A stretch of 20,185 bases of DNA from CAVPRW01 sp046727435 [NCBI: bacterium] (GTDB lineage: Bacteria > Tectomicrobia > Entotheonellia > J063), in assembly GCA_046727435.1 (NCBI GenBank), contig JBKPCR010000414.1, forward strand, positions 1 to 20,185, in the 5' to 3' direction. Of this stretch, positions 1 through 6,387 are shown piece after piece (the stretch's first letter is position 1; the number at the start of each line of letters is the position of its first letter). A program made the translations under genes and the position numbers. A model generated the notes under the pieces. That model was given only the letters and a program-made list of their open reading frames with translations, was not told the DNA's origin and searched no databases.

Positions 1-300
1 GCGCGCCGCGCGCGTAATCCGCCCCATGCCACCCACGTCATACGGTGTCGGGACGGCGCCCTCCTCGTCCCAGCCCTGCTGCAGCAAGAACAACCCCAGG
101 AGTCGATTTCCTTGCAGACAATCGCTCACCATGCGCTTGTAGCGTTCCTCGAAAATATGCAGCGGCACGACCATGTTCGGAAACAGCAGGACGTTGGGAA
201 GTGGGAAGATAGGCAAGCGGTCGGGCGCCTGCGATTGATCGATGAAGCTGAACTCGTCCTCGGGTCGATTTTCTTCCACTGGTGATTGCTCACTGGCCAC
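1..300 (-). CDS. LON peptidase substrate-binding domain protein (N-terminal 100 residues, runs off the window)
   Basis: This reading frame enters the window from the left and is absent from long-ORF lists because it is open-ended. It begins with GTG at 300, preceded by the purine-rich ribosome site AAAAGGAGA. After about 30 acidic residues comes the hallmark of the Lon N-terminal (PUA-like) domain: LPIFPLPNVLLFP, then VVPLHIFEERYKRM and LLGLFLLQQGWDEEG, ending in VGGMGRITRA at the window edge. Stand-alone proteins with this domain are cytoplasmic and about 200-230 aa long. They lack the ATPase and protease parts of Lon, and their role is not well defined; binding of unfolded or substrate proteins is assumed. 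The gene is divergent from the dehydrogenase at 616. A perfect TATAAT lies on the minus strand at 354-359, but I see no good -35 with it. Family assignment is confident; the function is not. Confidence 0.88.
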   Translation of the reverse strand, partial: MASEQSPVEENRPEDEFSFIDQSQAPDRLPIFPLPNVLLFPNMVVPLHIFEERYKRMVSDCLQGNRLLGLFLLQQGWDEEGAVPTPYDVGGMGRITRAAR

Positions 301-470
301 GATCTTCTCCTTTTCTCCCGCTGACGTGTTACATGCCAACGTCATGCCTGGCCATTATAGCCCCCTGCCGACGTGCTCCGCCGACACGGGCCTGGGGTGG
401 TCGCCACCATTATCGAAATTGCCCTCATTGTACCATAGCGCCCGCGGAACATCGGTGAAAAAGTCATGTA

Positions 471-499
471 TTGACACCCACCAGCCACCGGCGTACAGT
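471..499 (+). promoter_or_regulatory. Sigma70-type promoter for the LDH2-family gene
   Basis: A perfect TTGACA at 471-476 is followed after exactly 17 bases by TACAGT at 494-499, which matches four of six consensus bases. The predicted transcript starts near 506 and leaves a leader of about 110 bases before the ATG at 616. This supports the downstream start rather than in-frame starts further upstream, such as 514. Confidence 0.5.
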
Positions 500-615
500 T
501 CTCACCCGAGTTCTTGCGAGGAGCCAGGCACCGATCGCTCGCCTACCCATCAGGTGGCGCATCATGTCGTGGCATGACTGGGCTGCTTCGATCATTGCCT
601 CGAACGGGGGGAGCT

Positions 616-1668
616 ATGCCGTGCGTACCGGCGGGGGAGCTACGGTCATTGGCCAGGCACCTGTTTGAGGCCCTGCAGGTGCCGTCTGAGGAGGCGGCCT
701 GGGTGGCTGAATTACTGGTGCGCGCCGACCTCGCTGGCCATGACTCGCACGGCGTGATCCGCATCCCGCAGTATGCCCAGGCGATCCGATCGGCCCTCAC
801 CCACCCGGGAACCCCGTCCGAGATTGTCCAGGAATCGCCGTCGCTCGCGCTTATCGATGGCCATTGGGGGCTTGGCCAAGTGGTGGCTCGGGACGCCATG
901 GAGCTGGCAATTCGCAAGGCCAAGGAAACCAAGATTAGCTCGGTCGGCGCCTACAATCTCTATCATGTGGGGCGGTTGGCTGACTATACCCGCATGGCCG
1001 CTGAGCAAGAACTGGTAGGGATCATGATGGTGAATGCTGGCGGCGCCTCTCCCCTCGTTGCCCCCTTCGGCGGGAGGGCTGGACGGTTGGGCTCTAACCC
1101 GATTTCCATCGCCTTCCCCACCGGTGGCTCCGTGCCATTTGTCTTGGATACGACCACCAGCGTTGTGGCCGAGGGCAAGGTGCGAGTTAAACGCCAGCGC
1201 GGCGAGGAGACGCCGGAGGGGTGGCTGATCGACCATGAGGGACGCCCGACCACGAATCCCAATGTCCTTTATCAAGAGCCGCGGGGGGCGATTTTGCCGT
1301 TGGGGGGACTGGCAGGCCACAAGGGTTTTGGGCTGGCCATGGTGGTCGAGATTCTCAGCGGCGTCCTGGCCCGTGGCGGGTTTGCAGGGCAGGGAGCCAA
1401 GCGCTTCAGTAACGGCACCTGCATCGTCGTCATCGATATCAGCGCCTTTGTCGAGCCCAGCGACTTTCACACTGAAATCGACGACCTGTTAGCCTATGTC
1501 AAGAGCGCACCGACCGCGCCGGGGGTTGCAGCCATCATGTATCCGGGCGAGCCTGAAGCCATAACGCAGCACCAGCGCGAGCGCCAGGGTATCGCGCTGG
1601 ACGAAGAGACATGGCGGCAGATCATGTCCTTAGCGCGCGAGCTTGGCATCGCCACCACGGCGTGTTAG
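616..1668 (+). CDS. LDH2-family malate/L-lactate dehydrogenase (NAD(P)-dependent)
   Basis: This cytoplasmic oxidoreductase probably interconverts a 2-hydroxy acid (malate, lactate, sulfolactate or a similar acid) and its 2-oxo acid. The fold is the malate/L-sulfolactate dehydrogenase family, unrelated to classical LDH. The frame is open from 514, but the first 34 residues look unlike the family. ATG 616 is preceded by GGGGGGAG and gives 350 aa, the usual length. Family landmarks are GHDSHGV with the catalytic-type His at about residue 45, GRLGSNPISIAFPT in the nucleotide-binding region, LDTTTS, PEGWLIDHEGRPTT, and the C-terminal GHKGFGLAMVVEILSG. All are intact. The exact substrate cannot be read from sequence, and the neighbours give no pathway. 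The gene converges with gpsA and its 3' end overlaps the small minus-strand ORF at 1630-1764. Confidence 0.88.
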   Translation: MPCVPAGELRSLARHLFEALQVPSEEAAWVAELLVRADLAGHDSHGVIRIPQYAQAIRSALTHPGTPSEIVQESPSLALIDGHWGLGQVVARDAMELAIRKAKETKISSVGAYNLYHVGRLADYTRMAAEQELVGIMMVNAGGASPLVAPFGGRAGRLGSNPISIAFPTGGSVPFVLDTTTSVVAEGKVRVKRQRGEETPEGWLIDHEGRPTTNPNVLYQEPRGAILPLGGLAGHKGFGLAMVVEILSGVLARGGFAGQGAKRFSNGTCIVVIDISAFVEPSDFHTEIDDLLAYVKSAPTAPGVAAIMYPGEPEAITQHQRERQGIALDEETWRQIMSLARELGIATTAC

Positions 1669-1764
1669 ATACCCTATTCCGGCGCGCTTTTGCGAGCCGT
1701 CGTTGGCAAGTTGCAGGCCACAGATAAAGATGGCGATACCGCCCAGCAGCTCGATCCAGTTCAT
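1630..1764 (-). pseudogene. Remnant of a Na/phosphate cotransporter (NptA-like) 5' end, 44 codons
   Basis: A short minus-strand ORF starts with ATG at 1764, 30 bases after the gpsA stop, with AGAGGA just upstream. Its first 29 residues, starting MNWIELLGGIAIFICGLQLA and continuing NDGSQKRAG, resemble the first membrane segment of Na/Pi cotransporter (PF02690) proteins, whose usual pattern is LLGGL.LFLFGM..MS.GLQ..AG. Similarity stops around 1681, and fifteen unrelated residues (IGYLTRRGGDAKLAR) precede the TAA. The full family is about 300-550 aa, so this would be only a tip. The 3' part runs antisense through the last 39 bases of the dehydrogenase. I read it as the stump left by a deletion or rearrangement downstream of gpsA. 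A genuine one-helix small membrane protein is the alternative. Confidence 0.45.
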
Positions 1765-1794
1765 ACACGTCCTCTGAAGTCCCGCAAAAGTGCG

Positions 1795-2787
1795 TCATGC
1801 ATACCCGCTCAGAAAGGTGTGCAGCGCCCGACGTGGAGGTACATCATTGTAGAGAATGGTGTAAATGGCTGCAAGCAAGGGGAGGTTGAGCCGGAGCAGA
1901 CGGGCAAACGCATGGGCGATTTTGGTGACCTGGACTCCCTCGGCGATCTCGACGCTTTCTTTCAAGATCTGCTCCCGCGTTTGCCCACGCGCCAATTTTT
2001 CGCCAAAGGTGCGGTTGCGGCTTTGCGGCCCAAGACAGGTCACGACTAAATCCCCCACCCCCGCCAGCCCATAGAATGTCTCCGGCTTGGCACCCAGCGC
2101 TACACCGAATTGCACCATTTCGGCTAAGGCCCGGGGGATGAGCGCCGCCTTAGTGTTATTGCCATACTCCAAGCCATCACACATCCCGGCTGCCAAGGCA
2201 TAGATATTTTTCAGCGCCCCGCCAAGCTCAACCCCCGCCATATCATCGAGGACCTCCACCTTGAAGGTCGGGGTTTCAAATGCCTGCCGCACGGTTTCGG
2301 CACACCGACGTGTGCATCCCGCCACTGCCACCGCTGTGGGGACACCTCGACTCATCTCGCGGGCAATCGATGGCCCTGACAGCGCGACCACGTTTTGACG
2401 CGCCGCTTCTGGAAGCTCACTATGTATCACTTCCGACATGAGATAGAACGTCTTTTCTTCGATGCCTTTGGCCACGTCCAGGATGATTTGCTCGGGTGTC
2501 AGGAACGGCGCGGCCGCTCTGACGAGACGCCGCACCACGTGGGAGGGGACGGTGAGCATGACGATCTCGGCCCCCTCGACCGCGCGCTGCAACTCGGTCT
2601 CGATGGCTATTGTCTCAGGAAGCTTTATCCCTGGTAGGTATTTGGGATTCTCACGCATCCGCTGCATCTGCTTGGCCAAGTCCTCTTCAATTGTCCACAG
2701 CCGGACCCTATTGGCGTTGTGCGTCGCCAGCAGCGCGAAAGTGGTCCCAGCATTCCCCGCCCCAAGTACGGCAATCGTTTTCCCCAT
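1795..2787 (-). CDS. gpsA: NAD(P)-dependent glycerol-3-phosphate dehydrogenase
   Basis: This enzyme reduces dihydroxyacetone phosphate to sn-glycerol 3-phosphate in the cytoplasm, the entry point for phospholipid synthesis. With ATG 2787 the protein is 330 aa, the normal length. The Rossmann loop GAGNAG (residues 9-14) directly follows the start. Further motifs are LTVPSHVVR, SGPSIAREMSRGVPTAV (about 138-153), the catalytic Lys in ALKNIYALAAGM (K193), and GVGDLVVTC...SRNRTFG (about 243-262). The frame is open to an ATG at 2838, but the predicted transcript start lies near 2838, so the upstream start would be leaderless and would add 17 residues not typical of the family. The usual Trp after GAGN/S is Ala here, a tolerated variation. 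The gene is divergent from the amidohydrolase across a shared regulatory region. Confidence 0.93.
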   Translation of the reverse strand: MGKTIAVLGAGNAGTTFALLATHNANRVRLWTIEEDLAKQMQRMRENPKYLPGIKLPETIAIETELQRAVEGAEIVMLTVPSHVVRRLVRAAAPFLTPEQIILDVAKGIEEKTFYLMSEVIHSELPEAARQNVVALSGPSIAREMSRGVPTAVAVAGCTRRCAETVRQAFETPTFKVEVLDDMAGVELGGALKNIYALAAGMCDGLEYGNNTKAALIPRALAEMVQFGVALGAKPETFYGLAGVGDLVVTCLGPQSRNRTFGEKLARGQTREQILKESVEIAEGVQVTKIAHAFARLLRLNLPLLAAIYTILYNDVPPRRALHTFLSGYA

Positions 2788-2844
2788 AGATGTATTCCCC
2801 TGTAGAACACTCTGGACAATGCGGCCAGTCAACAGCATGGCCTA

Positions 2845-2872
2845 AGTCTAGCGTCTAGACTCGGCATGTCAA
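2845..2872 (-). promoter_or_regulatory. gpsA promoter overlapped by a 17-bp palindrome
   Basis: On the minus strand TTGACA (2872-2867) is followed after 16 bases by TAGACT (2850-2845), giving a predicted start near 2838. The -10 box lies inside a perfect inverted repeat, AGTCTAG-CGT-CTAGACT (2845-2861). That position is where a repressor would block gpsA transcription. The promoter match is good on the -35 and moderate on the -10; the operator role is inferred. Confidence 0.5.
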
Positions 2873-2895
2873 GCGTCCAGCCGCCTTTTCCCTTC

Positions 2896-2924
2896 TTGAC
2901 CGCACGCGGTGACACTTTTAGAAT
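2896..2924 (+). promoter_or_regulatory. Strong sigma70-type promoter for the amidohydrolase
   Basis: TTGACC (2896-2901), a 17-base spacer, and TAGAAT (2919-2924) each match five of six consensus bases. Transcription would start near 2931, leaving a short leader with GGAAAGGAG at about 2951-2959 before the ATG at 2967. It faces away from the gpsA promoter, with the palindrome at 2845-2861 between the two genes. Confidence 0.6.
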
Positions 2925-2966
2925 GAGCTTCTCGCTCGGTGGCTACGCAGGAAAGGAGAGCCTATT

Positions 2967-4415
2967 ATGAAGACTTTAATTCAGGGTGGCTGGGTGGTGG
3001 CATTCAACGGCGCGGATCATGAGGTCTATGAAAACGGCACAATCGTCTATGAAGACGATCGCATCATCCACGCGGGTGGGGCCTATGCCGACCCCGTTGA
3101 TACCCGTATCGACGCTGCGGGAAAACTGATTTCGCCCGGATTTATCAACACGCATGTGCATCCGTCGGGCAATGCGGGAGATTACCTGCTTAACGATGCA
3201 TCCAAAAGCGATTACCTCACCGCCAATTATATGGCCTACGCCGCTCCGCAAAAGGGTAAGATGCCGCCGCCGACTGCCGAAGCCGTCGCGGCGATCCGGC
3301 GCTATGTGCTGTTACATGCTCTGAAACAGGGTTCGACGACGATCATCGATGTCGGTGGAATGCGTGGGAACTGGGATTCTTACGTGCGCATCATCGAGGA
3401 GATGGGCTGCCGAGTCTATTGCAGTCCTCCCTTCCGTGATTGCAACACCTTTACCGATGCGCAGGGGCGTCTATACTACGATGCCGATGAGGAGGCGGGA
3501 CGCAAGGGACTAGACGAGGCGATCGCCTTTATCAAGACCTATGATGGGGCTGCCAGCGGTCGACTGCGCGGCATGCTCTGTCCGTCACAGGTCGAAACCT
3601 GTAGTGAGCCCCTGCTGCGCGCGGCGAAAGAGGCTGCACGTGAGCTGCATGCACCCATTTTCACGCATGCCGGCGGCAATCTCGTGGAATTCCACCGCAT
3701 CATGGGCGAGCATCGCAAGACCCCGGTACACTATTTGGCGGATATCGGCTTCCTGGATGAGATGACCCTTCTGGGACACGTGGTGTTCACCACCGCCCAT
3801 CCGTGGAGTGCCTATCCCTACGGGGATGACCTGAAACTCCTGGCGGCGACCGGCGCCACCGTGGGGCATTGTCCGTACAAATACGCCAAGATGGCCATGA
3901 CCCTGCATTCCTACCAGCGCTACCTCGACGCCGGGGTGAACGTCGCCTTGGGCACCGACACCTATCCCATGAACTTGATCGCCGAAATGCGCTGGGCCGC
4001 CGTGTTGGCGCGCGTCGTCGAAGGGAATTTCCAGGCCGGGCACCCCCGTGACATCTTTAACTCGGCCACTCTCGCCGGCTGCAAATTCATCCAACGCCAT
4101 GATCTCGGCCGCCTGGCCCCTGGCGCCAAGGCCGATATCCTAGTCATCGACCTCAATCACATGGCTTTGGCGCCGTATCATGATCCGATCAAGGCGCTTA
4201 TCGATTATGGCGACAGCCGGGACATCGAGACGGTGATCGTCGATGGCAAGACGTTGGTGGAGCAGGGCAAATCCATCGTCTGCGACGAAGCTGACGTGTA
4301 TGAACAGGCCCAACGCGCTGTGCATCGGGCCTGGGAGGCCATTCCGGCCTGGCATTGGGGTGGGTATGACTTGAACCGCGTCGTGCCGCCAGCGTTTACG
4401 ATCCATCGCTCCTAA
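2967..4415 (+). CDS. Metal-dependent amidohydrolase (chlorohydrolase/cytosine-deaminase-like)
   Basis: This cytoplasmic hydrolase of the amidohydrolase superfamily, subgroup of AtzA/TrzN/guanine-deaminase-like enzymes, acts on an unknown C-N or C-Cl substrate. The 482 residues show the layout: a small N-terminal beta part (MKTLIQGGWVV...), then SPGFINTHVHPSG with the metal ligands H63 and H65, FTHAGGN with H234 at the end of strand 5, LLGHVVFTTAHPW with H271, GHCPYKYAKMA, and LGTDTYPMNL with the catalytic Asp D331. The C-terminal return to the beta sandwich contains LGRLAPGAKADILVIDL and VIVDGKTLVEQGK. The strand-5 His is followed by Ala-Gly-Gly rather than the common H-x-E/Q-T pattern, so the substrate or water-activating residue probably differs from that of characterised deaminases. 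The strong ribosome site GGAAAGGAG and the ATG at 2967 leave no doubt about the start. The gene is monocistronic, with convergent transcription downstream. Confidence 0.9.
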   Translation: MKTLIQGGWVVAFNGADHEVYENGTIVYEDDRIIHAGGAYADPVDTRIDAAGKLISPGFINTHVHPSGNAGDYLLNDASKSDYLTANYMAYAAPQKGKMPPPTAEAVAAIRRYVLLHALKQGSTTIIDVGGMRGNWDSYVRIIEEMGCRVYCSPPFRDCNTFTDAQGRLYYDADEEAGRKGLDEAIAFIKTYDGAASGRLRGMLCPSQVETCSEPLLRAAKEAARELHAPIFTHAGGNLVEFHRIMGEHRKTPVHYLADIGFLDEMTLLGHVVFTTAHPWSAYPYGDDLKLLAATGATVGHCPYKYAKMAMTLHSYQRYLDAGVNVALGTDTYPMNLIAEMRWAAVLARVVEGNFQAGHPRDIFNSATLAGCKFIQRHDLGRLAPGAKADILVIDLNHMALAPYHDPIKALIDYGDSRDIETVIVDGKTLVEQGKSIVCDEADVYEQAQRAVHRAWEAIPAWHWGGYDLNRVVPPAFTIHRS

Positions 4416-4433
4416 CTGGGGACTAGCTCCCAG
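4416..4433. terminator. Weak hairpin between convergent genes
   Basis: CTGGG (4416-4420) pairs with CCCAG (4429-4433) around a short loop, directly after the amidohydrolase stop codon. The minus-strand frame of the beta-helix gene ends in its loop (4423-4425). There is no T tract, so intrinsic termination is doubtful. Confidence 0.2.
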
Positions 4434-4887
4434 CTCGTGTAGGTTCAATGGACACGGCGGAAGAGCTCCCCCAGTGCCACAAAAAGTTAAGGTTTAGGGT
4501 CAAAACGACTCGAAGAGGGCTTCCTGTCGCCGGCGCCGGCGTGTAGGTTTGCCCGCTGATATGGATGCGGTCGGCCCCGCTGACGTAAAAGCCGCCCTTA
4601 GTGACATCCGTGGCCCGCAGGTATAAACCGTCGATGTGCAGGTTGGTCTGGCTGCTGCCATCATCGATCGGCAGATGTGGACTCTTAACGCCGTCGACGT
4701 TCGTGCCGCCGAAAAAGAAGCCGTACAGGCCGGATTGCGTCCGGATGTCGAGGTTCTGGAAGTAGTTGCCTTCCGAGTCGATCAGGTACAGCGGCGAGAT
4801 CGTCCAGTCACCGGCGAGCTGGAGGTTGATGAACTTGTGATTCCCAGCATTCTGCGGCTCCGCGGGCGTTTCATCCGGGTCAGGGGG
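4423..4887 (-). pseudogene. Severed C-terminal part of the beta-helix protein, beyond an in-frame TAG
   Basis: After the TAG at 4890-4888 the same reading frame stays open for another 154 codons and ends with TAG at 4425-4423. The product is clearly protein-like and of beta-solenoid character, with short turns of alternating hydrophobic residues: NHKFINLQLAGDWTISPLYL, GNYFQNLDIRTQSGLYGFFF, SQTNLHIDGLYLRATDV, and GGFYVSGADRIHISGQTY. I found no convincing ribosome site or start codon at its beginning, so it is not an independent gene. It would be made only by readthrough, or it is the dead end of a gene killed by one nonsense mutation. The last 20 or so codons (from about 4490) look less constrained. 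Confidence 0.7.
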
Positions 4888-5766
4888 CTATACAGTCGGG
4901 CGTGGGGTTCGGGCGCACAGGAGACCAATGCCGGGCCTCATAGTCATATCGCCGTATAACGACCAGTTCATCGCGGTGATCCCCCGAGAGCCCACCATGT
5001 CGATCGCCGGTTGATCGGCTCCGACTTTACAGAGCAACCACCCCTCCATCGTCACCACCAGCCCGCCTACCGGGCGCAGGTTCGTCATATTCATGGGAGT
5101 GGTCAGATCAGCGTCGCCGACGATTCGCACCTGCGCCGTGCGGCCCCAGGGGCGAGGCTGGCGCAAGTCAATACTGGCCAACAGATTGTGGACCCGTGCA
5201 CCCATATCGCCCCCGCTCCACCAGTTGGCGATGAGCTCTCCCGTCCAGTTAATCTTGAACGCACCCCCGCACGTGCCATCAAAAATCGTCGAGTCCTTCG
5301 GCGCCAGGATTTCCTGATTCATGGTGATGTGCACGCCCCTACTCGGTCGCAAGCTAGCCCCAGGGGCAAATTCAACGGGGACGTTGAATGTCACGCTCGA
5401 ATCGAGACAATACCCTCCCGGGGGGAAGTAGACCGAACTGGCATCTCTGGCGGTTGCGGCGTCACGAATGGCGCCAGCATCATCAGTGCCCCAGGTGATC
5501 TGGGCGTCGAATAAGTCTGCCGCGATCGAGGCGGCGTCGGCCAATCTGATCTCCGTTGCACTGATAACCTCAGCAATCGTGGTGGAGAGAGATGACCTCT
5601 CTGGCACAGCCGCTCCTATGCACATCACCTTACCTTTGTCACCCTCGGTAAAGGGCGCGGTCGCCGAAGTCAGGAGGTCTCTCGACGCTACGCGAATCAC
5701 CCCGTCTGATACCCTCCTGGCATCTCCCTGTGCGCCAAAGACTCTCACATCATGACGTGCTGGCAT
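4888..5766 (-). CDS. Pectate-lyase-superfamily (Pectate_lyase_3-like) beta-helix protein, cut short by TAG
   Basis: This is probably a surface or secreted polysaccharide-binding or -degrading right-handed beta-helix protein; phage-tailspike-like proteins share the module. ATG 5766 is chosen because GGGAGG sits seven bases upstream and the family start motif DVRVFGAQGD follows at residue 6. The frame is open to 5799. Within the N-terminal capping region there is an inserted small beta domain (about residues 20-85: FTEGDKGKVMCIGAA...LSTTIAEVISATEIRL). The motif GTDDAGAIRDA...VYFPPGGYCLDSSVTF (about 92-126) then opens the helix proper. The open frame gives 292 aa and stops at TAG 4890-4888, but coding clearly continues in frame for 154 codons, so the native protein was about 447 aa. 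No signal peptide is visible. It is separated from the protease gene upstream by about 320 bases without a recognisable gene. The substrate is unknown. Confidence 0.75.
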   Translation of the reverse strand: MPARHDVRVFGAQGDARRVSDGVIRVASRDLLTSATAPFTEGDKGKVMCIGAAVPERSSLSTTIAEVISATEIRLADAASIAADLFDAQITWGTDDAGAIRDAATARDASSVYFPPGGYCLDSSVTFNVPVEFAPGASLRPSRGVHITMNQEILAPKDSTIFDGTCGGAFKINWTGELIANWWSGGDMGARVHNLLASIDLRQPRPWGRTAQVRIVGDADLTTPMNMTNLRPVGGLVVTMEGWLLCKVGADQPAIDMVGSRGITAMNWSLYGDMTMRPGIGLLCARTPRPTV

Positions 5767-6090
5767 GTTCAGCCTCCCAATTGTTATCCCCATATTCAAG
5801 GGGTATGGGTTCGCTTGACGATTGATTGGACTGAGGGCACTTCATGCCACAAATGGTGCAGCCCGAGCGCGTCACAGAACATCAGCTGATGGGGCTGCAC
5901 TCCAAACACCTGGTGCACCTCTGGACAGCCCATATGTCATGGCACCCGAGCACTGGCGAAGATAACGCGAACACTACAGAGCGGTCGGCGTCGCTGAATT
6001 GCCTCTATTCCCTGGCAGCTGGTGGTCGTACGTAAGCAGGTAGAGGCGAGCTTGCCGGTGCCTCAAAGAGGTTGCAACGATAACAGAGTG
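5767..6090. other. Gene-free stretch of about 320 bases
   Basis: I see no convincing gene in this interval; the 63-codon plus-strand frame at 5844-6035 has no ribosome site and no recognisable features. Two 9-bp arms, GTGCAGCCC and GGGCTGCAC, form an inverted repeat about 30 bases apart in the 5850-5905 area. It may hold the promoter of the beta-helix gene on the minus strand, but no clear -35/-10 pair stands out. Confidence 0.3.
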
Positions 6091-6387
6091 CTAAGGTGAT
6101 TTAAGGAATGGCGACCACGAAGGCGCTCCTTCTGACTGTGGGGTGTTAGTGAGGCGCTGTGGATCGCTGCCGTCGGCATTCATCACATAGATGTCCCAGG
6201 TGCCTTCGCGATTTGACACAAAGGCGATCTCTGTGTTGGAGAGTTGTGGAGGTAATTCAGGCAGCCGATCCACTACGTCCTCTGCAGAGCCTGATCCCAT
6301 CGAACGCACTGCCCGAGTGCAATAGCCCTCGCGAGACGCAGCGAGCCGCTTTGCAAGGAATACTGTGCCGCGCTTATAGTCGACACC
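6091..6387 (-). pseudogene. Severed C-terminal part of the protease: end of DUF1566 plus one PD40 repeat
   Basis: The frame of the protease continues past the TGA at 6390-6388 for 98 codons to TAG at 6091. The first 30 residues (GVDYKRGTVFLAKRLAASRE, then GYCTRAVRS) supply the missing last strands of the DUF1566 domain, which normally ends in a pattern such as AW.VDF..G.V.....YVRAVR. The stop codon falls where that pattern has Trp. After a Pro-rich linker comes one WD40-like PD40 (TolB-type) beta-propeller blade, IAFVSNREGTWDIYVMNADG, then SDPQRLTNTPQSEGAPSWSP. A GTG at 6309 could be a formal start but has no obvious ribosome site. Confidence 0.75.

Noticed and set aside
616-4415. Metabolic operon linking dehydrogenase, gpsA and amidohydrolase
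   Set aside because: The three genes alternate strands and each has its own promoter, so they are not co-transcribed, and no common pathway is evident.
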